Shown: in pieces, positions 26,719 through 35,094 of the stretch
Position numbering within the stretch: the stretch's first letter is position 1
Layout of the letters: each line of letters begins with the position of its first letter
Source: CAYSBE01 sp046309355
GTDB lineage: Bacteria > Bacteroidota > Bacteroidia > UKL13-3
Direction of reading: 5' to 3'
NCBI GenBank assembly: GCA_046309355.1
Contig: JBKCPL010000069.1
Coordinates: forward strand, 22,181 to 86,180
DNA: 64,000 nucleotides
Notes under the pieces: generated by a model
Told to the model about the DNA's origin: nothing
Seen by the model: the letters and a program-made list of their open reading frames with translations, nothing else
Databases searched by the model: none
Position numbers and translations under genes: made by a program

Positions 26719-26752
26719 CTTTGGCGGCTGAGCGTAGCCGAAGCCGCCAAAG
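26719..26752. repeat. REP-like GC-rich palindrome abutting the nrdJ stop codon
   Basis: CTTTGGCGGCT (26719-26729) and AGCCGCCAAAG (26742-26752) form a perfect 11-bp stem with a 12-nt loop GAGCGTAGCCGA, one nucleotide past the nrdJ stop. There is no T run. The CTGAGCGTAGCCGAAG core resembles repetitive extragenic palindromes seen in Bacteroidota genomes. Confidence 0.55.
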
Positions 26753-26753
26753 A

Positions 26754-29700
26754 TTATGAACAACCCGTCTGCGTTCCGCAGTTCATGCACTTGTAGCATG
26801 CACCGCTGCGTATGGTTAAGCTACCGCAGCTGGGGCAGGCGGGGCTGTCGCCCATACTCTTAATGTACGCCTGAGTTTGGTCAACCGGTGTAGCATCAGC
26901 TACCGGAGTTACCGATGCCGCTGCTTGTGGCGATGCTGCAGGTTTCATAAAACCAATTGGAGCGGGTGCCACACTTTCATTCAATATGGGATTAACCGAT
27001 GCAACAGAACGAGTAGCAACTGTTTGGTGTGGTTTATTTACGGCCAGTTGCATTTTTTGATGCTCAGTTGGAGGCACCTGTAAAAAGTCTTCACGTCCTA
27101 AGTACTCAAATCCCAGCATACGGAACATGTAGTCAATAATGGATGTAGCACTTTTTATATTGTCGTGCCCTGCAACCATACCAGCCGGTTCAAAACGGGT
27201 AAAGGTAAATTTATCTACATACTCTTCGAGTGGCACACCATATTGTAGCCCGAGTGAAACTGCAATAGAGAAACAGTTCATCAATGAGCGAAGCGTAGCA
27301 CCTTCTTTGTGCAAGTCAACAAATATTTCTCCCAATGTTCCGTCTTCGTATTCACCGGTACGCACGAAAATGGTTTGTCCGCCCACGGTGGCTTTTTGGG
27401 TAAATCCGCCACGCTTGCCCGGAAGTGCTTTGCGTGCTACCACACCGGCCAGTTTGTGTTTAAATGCTGTGTCGTGTGTTTTGTTCAGTATAGCGGTGGC
27501 TGCTTCCAGTACTTGCTCGGGCGAGAGTTCGCCTACCGGTTTGTTCGCATCTGCTCCCAGTACTTCTTCTACGGCTTCGTGCACATCGTCCTCATCTTTT
27601 ACATCCGACTTGTTGCTGAGTGGCTGCGACAGTTTACAGCCGTCACGATAGAGCGCATTGGCTTTCAAGCCCAGTGTCCAGCTAAGGTAGTAGCAGTCTT
27701 TTATATCATCTACGCTGGCCTCATTCGGCAGGTTAATGGTTTTTGAAATAGCTCCTGAAAGGAAAGGTTGTGCAGCGGCCATCATACGTATGTGACCTGA
27801 TGCAGCAATGTAACGCTCACCTTTGTTGCCACACTTGTTGGCGCAATCAAACACAGGCAGATGTTCTTCTTTCAGGTAAGGAGCACCTTCTACCGTCATG
27901 GTTCCGCACACATAATCGTTGGCTTCTTCTATTTCTTTTTTGGTAAATCCAAGTTTGCGCAGCAGATTAAAGTTGTAGTCGCCATACTCTTCAGCGGTGA
28001 AGCCCAGGCGCTGCAGGCAAGCTTCGCCCAGTGTCCACGAGTTGAAGGCAAAGCTGATTTCAAAACTTCCGCTTACGGCCGCTTCTACTTTGGCAATTTC
28101 CTCATCTGTAAATCCTCGGAATTTCAGTGTTTCAGGATTGATGTGCGGAGCACCGTTCAATGTGGCGTGTCCGGTTGCATGTTTAATGATGGCATCAATT
28201 TGCTCAGGGCTGTAGCCTAAGTTTTTAAGTGCCGCAGGCACCGATTGATTAATGATTTTGAAATACCCGCCACCCGATAATTTTTTGAATTTAACCAATG
28301 CAAAGTCAGGCTCAATGCCTGTGGTGTCGCAATCCATAACCAAACCGATAGTTCCGGTTGGAGCAATTACAGTGGTTTGCGCATTGCGGTAGCCGAATTT
28401 TTCACCCAGTTGAACAGCCTCATCCCAAGCTGTGCACGCAGCACTTAGCAGGTAATCGGGGCAGTATTTAGGATCAATTCCTACAGGCTTAATGGAAAGT
28501 CCTTCGTAGGTGTCGGCACTGGTATTGTATGCTGCGTAGCGGTGATTGCGCATCACTCGCATCATGTGCTCTCTGTTATCGTTGTATTTAGGAAACGCTC
28601 CCAAGTGCTCAGCCATTTCGGCCGAGGTGCGGTAAGCAGTTCCGGTGAGTATAGCAGTAATGGCTCCGCAAATGGCAAATGCTTTTGGCGAATCGTAAGG
28701 AATGCCTGATACCATGAGCGCTGTACCCAAGTTGGCATATCCTAAACCTAATGTGCGGTATTCGTAAGATAGCTGAGCAACTTCTTTAGAAGGGAATTGT
28801 GCCATCAATACCGAAATTTCCAATACGATAGTCCACAGGCGCGATGCGTGCTCAATGGCTTTTACATCAAACGTGCAGGCTTCTTCGTTGAAAAACTTCA
28901 TCAAATTCAGCGAAGCCAGGTTACAAGCTGTATTGTCTAAGAACATGTATTCCGAGCATGGGTTGGATGCATTGATGCGGCCACCTTCGGGGCACGTATG
29001 CCACTCGTTGATGGTGGTATCGTATTGCACACCCGGATCAGCACATGCCCAAGCGGCATCACCAATCATATCCCATATTTCTTTTGACGGAATAGATTTC
29101 ATCACATTGCCTTTGGCGCGTCCTTTCAGTTCCCAGTCGCGTCCTTCTTCTAGGGCTTTAAAAAAGTCGTTCGGTATGCGCACCGAGTTATTGGAGTTTT
29201 GGCCCGAAACGGTTGCGTATGCTTCACCTTCGTAGTCGCTGGCATAGCCGGCAGCAATTAAGGCAGCCACTTTTTTCTCTTCGTTTTTCTTCCAGTTTAT
29301 AAATTCAATGGCTTCGGGGTGATCCAGGTCAAGGCATACCATTTTAGCCGCACGCCTGGTTGTTCCGCCTGATTTAATGGCACCGGCAGCACGGTCGCCT
29401 ATTTTCAGGAAACTCATCAAACCGGAAGATGTTCCTCCGCCCGAGAGTTTTTCTCCGGCACCGCGTATGCGTGAGAAGTTGGTTCCCACACCTGAACCGT
29501 ATTTAAAGATACGTGCTTCGCGAACCCAAAGGTCCATAATACCGCCTTCGTTTACCAAATCGTCATCTACTGATAGTATAAAGCAGGCATGTGGCTGCGG
29601 GCGCTCGTAAGCAGAAGTTGATTTTTCGAGTTTGCCTGTAATCGGATCTACATAATAATGTCCCTGGGGTTTTCCTTTAATACCATAAGCCGTTGCAAGT

Positions 29701-30131
29701 CCGGTGTTAAACCATTGTGGCGAGTTTGGAGCAGCATACTGGCCAATGATCATAAACACCATTTCTTCATAAAAGCGCTGAGCATCTTCGCTTGTATTGA
29801 AGTAACCATATTGCTCGCCCCACTGTCTCCAGCAGTCGGCCATACGGTGTGCAACTTGTTTAATAGATGTTTCACTTCCATCCGAACCATCGGGCTGGGG
29901 TACTCCGGCTTTGCGGAAATATTTTTGTGCCAGAACATCCGTGGCTACCTGACTCCATTGTTTTGGAACTTCCACGTTGTTCATTTCAAATACTTTTGTT
30001 CCGTTCGGGTTCTTGATTACTGATGTTCGGTAATCGTACACAAACTGATCGTACGGACTTACTCCTTCTTTGGTGAAGAAGCGCTCAATTTCCAGGCCCC
30101 TGGGTTCTGCTTTTTTGTTTTTGCTGCTCAT
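26754..30131 (-). CDS. nrdJ: Adenosylcobalamin-dependent (class II) ribonucleoside-diphosphate reductase
   Basis: The 1125-residue enzyme reduces ribonucleotides to deoxyribonucleotides using a radical generated from adenosylcobalamin. Diagnostic segments are FKYGSGVGTNFSRIRG, the active-site NPCSEYMFLDNTACNLASLNL (with the catalytic Cys), PTGTIGLVMDCDTTGIEPDFALVKFK and, near the C-terminus, a TSCPD-type domain (LGEIFVDLHKEGATLRSLMN). The protein ends with a zinc ribbon and redox-active cysteines, CPSCG then CMNCGTQTGC. Length and order fit NrdJ of Bacteroidota. No small subunit gene is present, as expected. It needs no oxygen or iron but requires B12. The upstream region has paired DnaA-box-like sequences. 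Confidence 0.95.
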   Translation of the reverse strand: MSSKNKKAEPRGLEIERFFTKEGVSPYDQFVYDYRTSVIKNPNGTKVFEMNNVEVPKQWSQVATDVLAQKYFRKAGVPQPDGSDGSETSIKQVAHRMADCWRQWGEQYGYFNTSEDAQRFYEEMVFMIIGQYAAPNSPQWFNTGLATAYGIKGKPQGHYYVDPITGKLEKSTSAYERPQPHACFILSVDDDLVNEGGIMDLWVREARIFKYGSGVGTNFSRIRGAGEKLSGGGTSSGLMSFLKIGDRAAGAIKSGGTTRRAAKMVCLDLDHPEAIEFINWKKNEEKKVAALIAAGYASDYEGEAYATVSGQNSNNSVRIPNDFFKALEEGRDWELKGRAKGNVMKSIPSKEIWDMIGDAAWACADPGVQYDTTINEWHTCPEGGRINASNPCSEYMFLDNTACNLASLNLMKFFNEEACTFDVKAIEHASRLWTIVLEISVLMAQFPSKEVAQLSYEYRTLGLGYANLGTALMVSGIPYDSPKAFAICGAITAILTGTAYRTSAEMAEHLGAFPKYNDNREHMMRVMRNHRYAAYNTSADTYEGLSIKPVGIDPKYCPDYLLSAACTAWDEAVQLGEKFGYRNAQTTVIAPTGTIGLVMDCDTTGIEPDFALVKFKKLSGGGYFKIINQSVPAALKNLGYSPEQIDAIIKHATGHATLNGAPHINPETLKFRGFTDEEIAKVEAAVSGSFEISFAFNSWTLGEACLQRLGFTAEEYGDYNFNLLRKLGFTKKEIEEANDYVCGTMTVEGAPYLKEEHLPVFDCANKCGNKGERYIAASGHIRMMAAAQPFLSGAISKTINLPNEASVDDIKDCYYLSWTLGLKANALYRDGCKLSQPLSNKSDVKDEDDVHEAVEEVLGADANKPVGELSPEQVLEAATAILNKTHDTAFKHKLAGVVARKALPGKRGGFTQKATVGGQTIFVRTGEYEDGTLGEIFVDLHKEGATLRSLMNCFSIAVSLGLQYGVPLEEYVDKFTFTRFEPAGMVAGHDNIKSATSIIDYMFRMLGFEYLGREDFLQVPPTEHQKMQLAVNKPHQTVATRSVASVNPILNESVAPAPIGFMKPAASPQAAASVTPVADATPVDQTQAYIKSMGDSPACPSCGSLTIRSGACYKCMNCGTQTGCS

Positions 30132-30239
30132 ACTTGCGAAGCGATTTTAATGGTTATGGTAATGTAAAATTTATGTTTACTTTTTTTTAGGGAGTTTTCA
30201 TCCAAAAGTCTACTTGCAAACCACATGATTCAATTTTCA

Positions 30240-30321
30240 TTTTCCACAGCCGGTATTCGTCCACATAACTTACTCCCGATTTTGGTGGCACTTAACCTGT
30301 GTATAACATAAATTATTCACA
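30240..30321. promoter_or_regulatory. DnaA-box-like cluster between nrdJ and the GGGP synthase gene
   Basis: TGTGTATAA (30298-30306; TTATACACA on the minus strand) and TTATTCACA (30313-30321) are two exact matches to the TTATnCACA DnaA box, in inverted orientation with a 6-nt spacer. A one-mismatch site TTTTCCACA lies at 30240-30248. They lie 110-190 nt upstream of nrdJ. In E. coli DnaA controls nrdAB, so a similar link is possible. Confidence 0.45.
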
Positions 30322-30407
30322 AAAAGTCGTTTATTTGCCTAGGGTTTACTTTGTTTAAGAATGGTTTCTAAATCAGTACATTGTCCTTTTTATCATACAA
30401 ACGCGTT

Positions 30408-31166
30408 TTGAAGAATACTGTATATACAAGCATAACCGAAAAAAAAGCACGTGGCGAAAAGCTGCTGGCTGTATTGATTGATCCCGATAGCATGAGTGAT
30501 ACGGCTTTGCTGGCTCACACATGCACCATCAGCAATAAGGCCGGTGTAGATTTGATACTGGTTGGCGGTAGTCTGATTACCAATGGATTTTTTGAAGAGT
30601 GTGTAGCCATTATAAAAGAACATACATCTATTCCGGTATTGCTTTTTCCGGGCAGTGTCATGCAGGTAAGCAGTAAGGCCGATGGAATTCTATTGCTATC
30701 ACTCATCTCGGGTCGCAACGCGGATTTGCTCATTGGCAAACATGTTATTGCTGCCCCTCACATAAAAAAGAGCGGTATAGAAGTGATACCTACCGGATAC
30801 ATGCTCATTGACGGTGGCCGGTCTACTTCTGTATCGTATATGAGCAATACGCTGCCCATACCCGCTGATAAGCCTGCTATAGCTGCTACCACTGCACTGG
30901 CTGGCGAATTGCTAGGGCTGCAATGCATTTATATGGATGCCGGTAGCGGTGCAGATAATCCCATTCCGCCTACCATCATAGAGGCGGTGAGTAAACAGGT
31001 GAATGTGCCCGTTTTTGTAGGTGGTGGTATGAAACATCCCGATCACATCAGACAGGCCTGCTTAGCCGGTGCCGATGTGGTGGTGGTGGGCAATGCATTT
31101 GAAAAAAACCCGGAATTGATTGCTGAATTGAAACGAGCTACCTCTAGTTCGCAGTCGGGTGTATAA
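30408..31166 (+). CDS. Geranylgeranylglyceryl phosphate synthase (group II GGGPS/PcrB family)
   Basis: The 252-residue TIM-barrel enzyme joins an isoprenyl diphosphate to sn-glycerol-1-phosphate, forming an ether bond. Characteristic segments are LLAVLIDPDSM, DLILVGGSLITNGFFEE, VLLFPGSVMQVS, GYMLIDGGRSTSVSYMS, IYMDAGSGADNPIP and VGGGMKHPDHIRQACLAGADVVVVGN, all phosphate- or substrate-binding strands in the right order. The start is uncertain: no in-frame ATG exists before the conserved region; TTG at 30408 (or TTG at 30381) is the best candidate. The family occurs in archaea and several Bacteroidota, where the end product is not well settled. Confidence 0.85.
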   Translation: MKNTVYTSITEKKARGEKLLAVLIDPDSMSDTALLAHTCTISNKAGVDLILVGGSLITNGFFEECVAIIKEHTSIPVLLFPGSVMQVSSKADGILLLSLISGRNADLLIGKHVIAAPHIKKSGIEVIPTGYMLIDGGRSTSVSYMSNTLPIPADKPAIAATTALAGELLGLQCIYMDAGSGADNPIPPTIIEAVSKQVNVPVFVGGGMKHPDHIRQACLAGADVVVVGNAFEKNPELIAELKRATSSSQSGV

Positions 31167-31382
31167 GTACCTCCCATCGCGGCTTTTCCATTCTGCATGT
31201 AGTTTTGTTTTTCTTTAGTGAACCCTATGTGCTGTTGCTTTTATGCTTAACCAGAATGTGGCCATCGGTATATTTTTACGTATAAATAACTTACAGTTTC
31301 TTTTATCGTATGCCTCACCATCTGATTTTTTCCGAAGGGTGTTGCCCAAAAACCTTTATTTTGCGCTGCTTTTTATACAAAC

Positions 31383-34061
31383 ATGACGCAAAACAAAGAT
31401 TATACGTTACGCCTTTCGGGCCTAGAACCCCTCGTTATTTATGAAGGCTCCAATTTTATAAATGTTGGCGAACGTACCAATGTTACCGGCTCAAAAAAAT
31501 TTCTGCGCCTGATTAAAGAAGGCCAGTTTGAAGACGCCCTCGAAATTGCCAAAGAACAGGTGCAGGGTGGAGCGCAGGTAATAGATGTAAACATGGATGA
31601 AGGCATGATTGACGGTGTAGAAGCCATGGTGCGGTTCCTCAATCTCATCGCCTCCGAACCCGATATTGCACGTGTTCCCATTATGATTGATTCATCGAAA
31701 TGGGAAATCATCGAAGCAGGCCTAAAATGTGTACAGGGGAAATGCGTGGTCAACTCCATTTCGCTGAAAGGCGGTGAAGAAGAATTCATCTATCAGGCTA
31801 AAAAAATTAAGCGCTACGGTGCTGCGGTAATTGTGATGCTGTTTGACGAAAAAGGACAAGCCGATACCTACCAACGCAGAATTGAAATTGCCGAACGTGC
31901 TTACCGCATTCTCACTGAAAAAGTACATTTCCCTGCGGGTGATATCATTTTCGACCCCAATATTTTTCCCGTAGCTACCGGTATGGAGGAGCACCGCAAA
32001 AATGCGCTCGACTTTTTCAATGCCACTAAATGGATTAAAGAAAACCTGCCCGGTGCAAAAATAAGTGGTGGTGTTTCCAACGTCTCGTTTTCGTTTCGCG
32101 GAAACGACAAGGTTCGCGAAGCCATGCACTCCGCATTTCTATATCATGGAATAAAACACGGCATGGACATGGGTATTGTAAACCCTAGCCAGCTCGAAGT
32201 GTATGACCAAATTGACAAAGAACTGCTCGAGTATGTAGAAGATGTATTGCTCGACCGAAAAGACGATGCTACCGAACGCCTGCTGGAGTATGCTGAAAAA
32301 GTGAAAGGCAAAGGCAAAGAAAAAGTGGTGGATGAAGCGTGGCGAAATGCTCCGGTAGAAGAACGTCTGAGCCATGCACTGGTAAAAGGTATTATCGATT
32401 ACATCGATGTGGATACCGAAGAAGCCCGTGCCAAATATCCCAAACCACTGGATGTAATAGAAGGTCCGCTGATGGCCGGTATGAACATTGTTGGCGATTT
32501 GTTTGGACAGGGAAAAATGTTTTTACCGCAAGTGGTAAAAAGCGCACGCGTAATGAAAAAAGCTGTGGCTTACCTCATGCCATACATGGAAGAAGAAAAA
32601 CGCAAAAGCGGCAATATGTCAAACAGCCAGGGAACAATTCTACTGGCTACCGTAAAAGGCGATGTACACGATATTGGTAAAAACATTGTAGGCGTAGTTA
32701 TGGCTTGCAACAATTTTGATATTGTAGATATGGGTGTGATGGTACCTGCCGATAAAATCTTAGCCAAAGCCAAAGAAATCAATGCCGATGTGATTGGCCT
32801 GAGTGGCTTGATTACACCCAGCCTGGATGAAATGGTGCACGTGGCCAAAGAAATGGAACGCCTGGGTATGAAAACACCGTTACTCATTGGTGGTGCCACT
32901 ACTTCGCGTGTACACACAGCCGTAAAAATTGACCCGCACTACAGCGGTTCGGTGGTGCATGTAATTGATGCCAGCAAAAGTGTGCCGGTAGTGCAAAACC
33001 TGATTAATAAACAAAATGCGCAAACCTTTCACACCGACATCAAAGCCGACTATGAACGTTTCCGGGAAGAATACAAAAACCGCAAACGCGAAAAGAATTT
33101 TGTATCGCTGGAAAAAGCACGAAGCACCCGCACGGTAGTGAGAACAGAAAATACTGTAGCACCCACGTTTACCGGAGTAAAGGTGTTTGATAATTATCCG
33201 CTCGAGGAGCTACGGAACTATATCGACTGGACTCCTTTCTTTATGACATGGGAACTCGCAGGCCGTTATCCAAAAATTCTGGAAGATCCGATTGTAGGCA
33301 AAGAAGCCCAAAAATTATTTGCCGATGCCAATGCCTTACTTGATAAAGTAATCAACGAAAAACTATTGCAAGCCAAAGCCGTAATTGGTTTCTGGCCGGC
33401 CAACAGTACAGGCGATGATGTGGTATTGAAAACCGAAAAGGGCGAAACCACTTTTCACTTCCTGCGTCAGCAAAGCGAAAAAGCCGAAGGACAAACCTAC
33501 CACTGCCTGGCCGATTTTGTGGCACCAATAGAAACAGGTACAACCGACTACATGGGTGGCTTTGCCGTAACAGCCGGTATAGGTATAGAAAAACTGGTGG
33601 AGGCCTACGAAAAAGACCATGACGATTACCACAGCATCATGATCAAAGCCATTGCCGATAGATTGGCCGAAGCATTTGCCGAGCGCATGCACGAGCGTGT
33701 GCGCAAAGAATTCTGGGGCTATGCATCTTCAGAGAACCTAAGCAACGATGACCTGATTAAAGAAGAATACCAAGGCATTCGTCCCGCACCGGGCTACCCG
33801 GCCTGTCCAGACCATACCGAAAAACGCACGTTATTTAATTTACTTCAAGCAGAAGAACATGCGCACATACACCTGACCGAAAATTTTGCTATGTATCCTG
33901 CAGCCAGTGTAAGCGGCTACTACTTTGCCCACCCCGAAAGCAAGTATTTTGGTTTAGGAAAAATCAACAAAGATCAGGTAGAAGAATACGCCAAGCGCAA
34001 AGGCCAATCGGTGGAGTATATTGAAAAATGGCTATCGCCTAATTTGGGGTACGAGGGGTAA
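31383..34061 (+). CDS. metH: Cobalamin-dependent methionine synthase, C-terminal part (MetH without homocysteine domain)
   Basis: The 892-residue protein contains the methyltetrahydrofolate (pterin) domain from residue 10 (NFINVGERTNVTGSKKF, VIDVNMDEGMIDG), a helical cap at about 320-410, the B12-binding domain with DVHDIGKNIVGVVMACN (cobalt-ligating His) at about 425-550, and the SAM-dependent reactivation domain at about 600-892 (APGYPACPDHTEKRTLF). The N-terminal homocysteine-binding domain of full MetH is absent. In many Bacteroidota it is encoded as a separate protein, so a partner gene should exist elsewhere in the genome. A near-consensus promoter element lies about 30 nt upstream. No B12 or SAM riboswitch was recognised in the 216-nt leader region. 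Confidence 0.92.
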   Translation: MTQNKDYTLRLSGLEPLVIYEGSNFINVGERTNVTGSKKFLRLIKEGQFEDALEIAKEQVQGGAQVIDVNMDEGMIDGVEAMVRFLNLIASEPDIARVPIMIDSSKWEIIEAGLKCVQGKCVVNSISLKGGEEEFIYQAKKIKRYGAAVIVMLFDEKGQADTYQRRIEIAERAYRILTEKVHFPAGDIIFDPNIFPVATGMEEHRKNALDFFNATKWIKENLPGAKISGGVSNVSFSFRGNDKVREAMHSAFLYHGIKHGMDMGIVNPSQLEVYDQIDKELLEYVEDVLLDRKDDATERLLEYAEKVKGKGKEKVVDEAWRNAPVEERLSHALVKGIIDYIDVDTEEARAKYPKPLDVIEGPLMAGMNIVGDLFGQGKMFLPQVVKSARVMKKAVAYLMPYMEEEKRKSGNMSNSQGTILLATVKGDVHDIGKNIVGVVMACNNFDIVDMGVMVPADKILAKAKEINADVIGLSGLITPSLDEMVHVAKEMERLGMKTPLLIGGATTSRVHTAVKIDPHYSGSVVHVIDASKSVPVVQNLINKQNAQTFHTDIKADYERFREEYKNRKREKNFVSLEKARSTRTVVRTENTVAPTFTGVKVFDNYPLEELRNYIDWTPFFMTWELAGRYPKILEDPIVGKEAQKLFADANALLDKVINEKLLQAKAVIGFWPANSTGDDVVLKTEKGETTFHFLRQQSEKAEGQTYHCLADFVAPIETGTTDYMGGFAVTAGIGIEKLVEAYEKDHDDYHSIMIKAIADRLAEAFAERMHERVRKEFWGYASSENLSNDDLIKEEYQGIRPAPGYPACPDHTEKRTLFNLLQAEEHAHIHLTENFAMYPAASVSGYYFAHPESKYFGLGKINKDQVEEYAKRKGQSVEYIEKWLSPNLGYEG

Positions 34062-34313
34062 GAAAAAGACGCAAAGCTGGCACCCCTCAATTTCGAAGCG
34101 CACAGCTTCTGTGATATACAGGTAAATCAATCTTTACGTTTCGCTTAAGGGTAACTTTAGTAAAAAGTTGTTCGTGTTTACACTGGACATCTACACCTGA
34201 ACACCCACGTTACGACTAAGACACCCGCGGCAAGTTCAGGCGTAAGTGCTGAAAAACTACTTGCCGAATGGGGCGCGTTTTATATTTCGTGCATATTCAT
34301 CCATAATAAAGCG

Positions 34314-34321
34314 TACCTTTG
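34314..34321 (+). promoter_or_regulatory. -7 element TACCTTTG upstream of the cold-shock-domain gene
   Basis: This exact TAnnTTTG match is 4 nt before a short open frame at 34326 and 90 nt before the cold-shock-domain protein start. It implies either a leaderless micropeptide or an 85-nt leader for the downstream gene. Confidence 0.5.
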
Positions 34322-34325
34322 TCGC

Positions 34326-34394
34326 ATGATTGGTTGCCTTTACTTAATGCACGGCAAAAGTGTTATTACTAATTCAAGCTTTCATATTCATTAA
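34326..34394 (+). CDS. Possible 22-codon leader peptide upstream of the cold-shock-domain gene
   Basis: ATG at 34326 opens a 22-residue frame (MIGCLYLMHGKSVITNSSFHIH) that ends 17 nt before the next gene. It sits 4 nt after an exact -7 element, the same geometry as several confirmed-looking genes here. There is no homology I recognise, and chance cannot be excluded. Confidence 0.25.
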   Translation: MIGCLYLMHGKSVITNSSFHIH

Positions 34395-34411
34395 CCCCTT
34401 TAATAACACGT

Positions 34412-34912
34412 ATGAGTAAATCGCAGGAAACCTTCAGCAAAAAAGAAAAAGAGAAAAAACGCTTAAAGAAAAGACAAGACAAAGCCCAGAAGAAAGAAGA
34501 GCGTAAGGCCAATTCTCTAAAAGGGAAATCACTGGAAGACATGATGGCTTATGTAGATGAGAATGGAAACATTACAACTACAATGCCCGATCCTAAGAAG
34601 AAAAAAGTATTTATTGCCGATGATATTCGCATTTCGGTAACACGTCAGGTGGCTGACCCAGCTGATTCATTACGTACGGGTAAAATTGCTCATTTCAACC
34701 ACGATAAGGGTTATGGTTTTATTAAAGATGCTGTTTCACAAGAAAGCATTTTCGTGCACATAAACAGCATTGATGGTGTGGTAAAAGAAAACGACCACGT
34801 AGTATTTGAAACTGAAAAAGGCCCCAAAGGCATAAGCGCCATTCGCGTAAAAAAGGTGTCGGAAACTGCACCCATACCGGCACCTCAACCGACAGACGAA
34901 CCTGCTGCGTAA
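34412..34912 (+). CDS. Cold-shock-domain RNA-binding protein with Lys-rich N-terminus
   Basis: The 166-residue protein has a highly charged N-terminal region (residues 1-40, KKEKEKKRLKKRQDKAQKK), a middle segment with MAYVDENGNITTTMPDP, and a cold-shock (OB-fold) domain at about residues 87-150: GKIAHFNHDKGYGFIKD includes RNP1 KGYGFI, and ESIFVHINSI holds RNP2. A Pro/Ala tail follows. It should bind single-stranded RNA as a chaperone, perhaps on ribosomes given the basic N-terminus. The same architecture is common in Bacteroidota. An 85-nt leader with a possible upstream frame suggests post-transcriptional control, as in other cold-shock genes. Confidence 0.87.
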   Translation: MSKSQETFSKKEKEKKRLKKRQDKAQKKEERKANSLKGKSLEDMMAYVDENGNITTTMPDPKKKKVFIADDIRISVTRQVADPADSLRTGKIAHFNHDKGYGFIKDAVSQESIFVHINSIDGVVKENDHVVFETEKGPKGISAIRVKKVSETAPIPAPQPTDEPAA

Positions 34913-35067
34913 GCTGTCTGCTCGCTCGTTCGTGTTACGCCACCCGATTTAAGGAAGCGAAGCTTTACACATAGTTGCTGGGGTGTGTTATATGCCTCAC
35001 AACAACATACTGCTCTACGCATGAAATGAGCAGCTGTATCTTAATTGGCATCTTGCGCTGTTTGCCG

Positions 35068-35075
35068 TAAATTTG
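35068..35075 (+). promoter_or_regulatory. -7 element TAAATTTG
   Basis: This exact TAnnTTTG lies 19 nt before the TTG start of the TauE-type gene and probably drives the TauE-BrkB-Aat cluster. Confidence 0.45.
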
Positions 35076-35094
35076 AGTTTTATTCCAAAAAGAT

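Larger units (their letters stand above)
34062..34411 (+). other. 350-nt gap with possible RNA structure and a promoter
   Basis: No conventional gene is seen. CGGCAAGT (34228-34235) pairs perfectly with ACTTGCCG (34259-34266), and an overlapping alternative stem uses CCTGAAC (34196-34202) with GTTCAGG (34234-34240). A -7 element TACCTTTG lies at 34314-34321, followed by a 22-codon open frame (34326-34394). The first ~130 nt show nothing identifiable apart from a short GAAGC/GCTTC hairpin without a T run. Confidence 0.5.

Noticed and set aside
27139..27651. 170-codon plus-strand frame opposite nrdJ
   Set aside because: It is Ser/Cys-rich antisense sequence of the conserved C-terminal region of NrdJ, with no promoter or homology.
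30132..30407. Cobalamin riboswitch ahead of nrdJ, or a chromosomal origin at the DnaA boxes
   Set aside because: No B12-box or riboswitch core was recognised on the minus strand. For an origin there are too few boxes and no dnaA, dnaN, gidA or similar marker nearby. A regulatory role is the simpler reading.
31167..31382. SAM or B12 riboswitch ahead of metH
   Set aside because: The 216-nt leader shows no recognisable riboswitch core or terminator/antiterminator pair by eye. A covariance-model search would settle it.
34062..34313. tRNA or other stable RNA gene in the 350-nt gap
   Set aside because: No cloverleaf pattern or T-arm consensus was found; only weak alternative hairpins.
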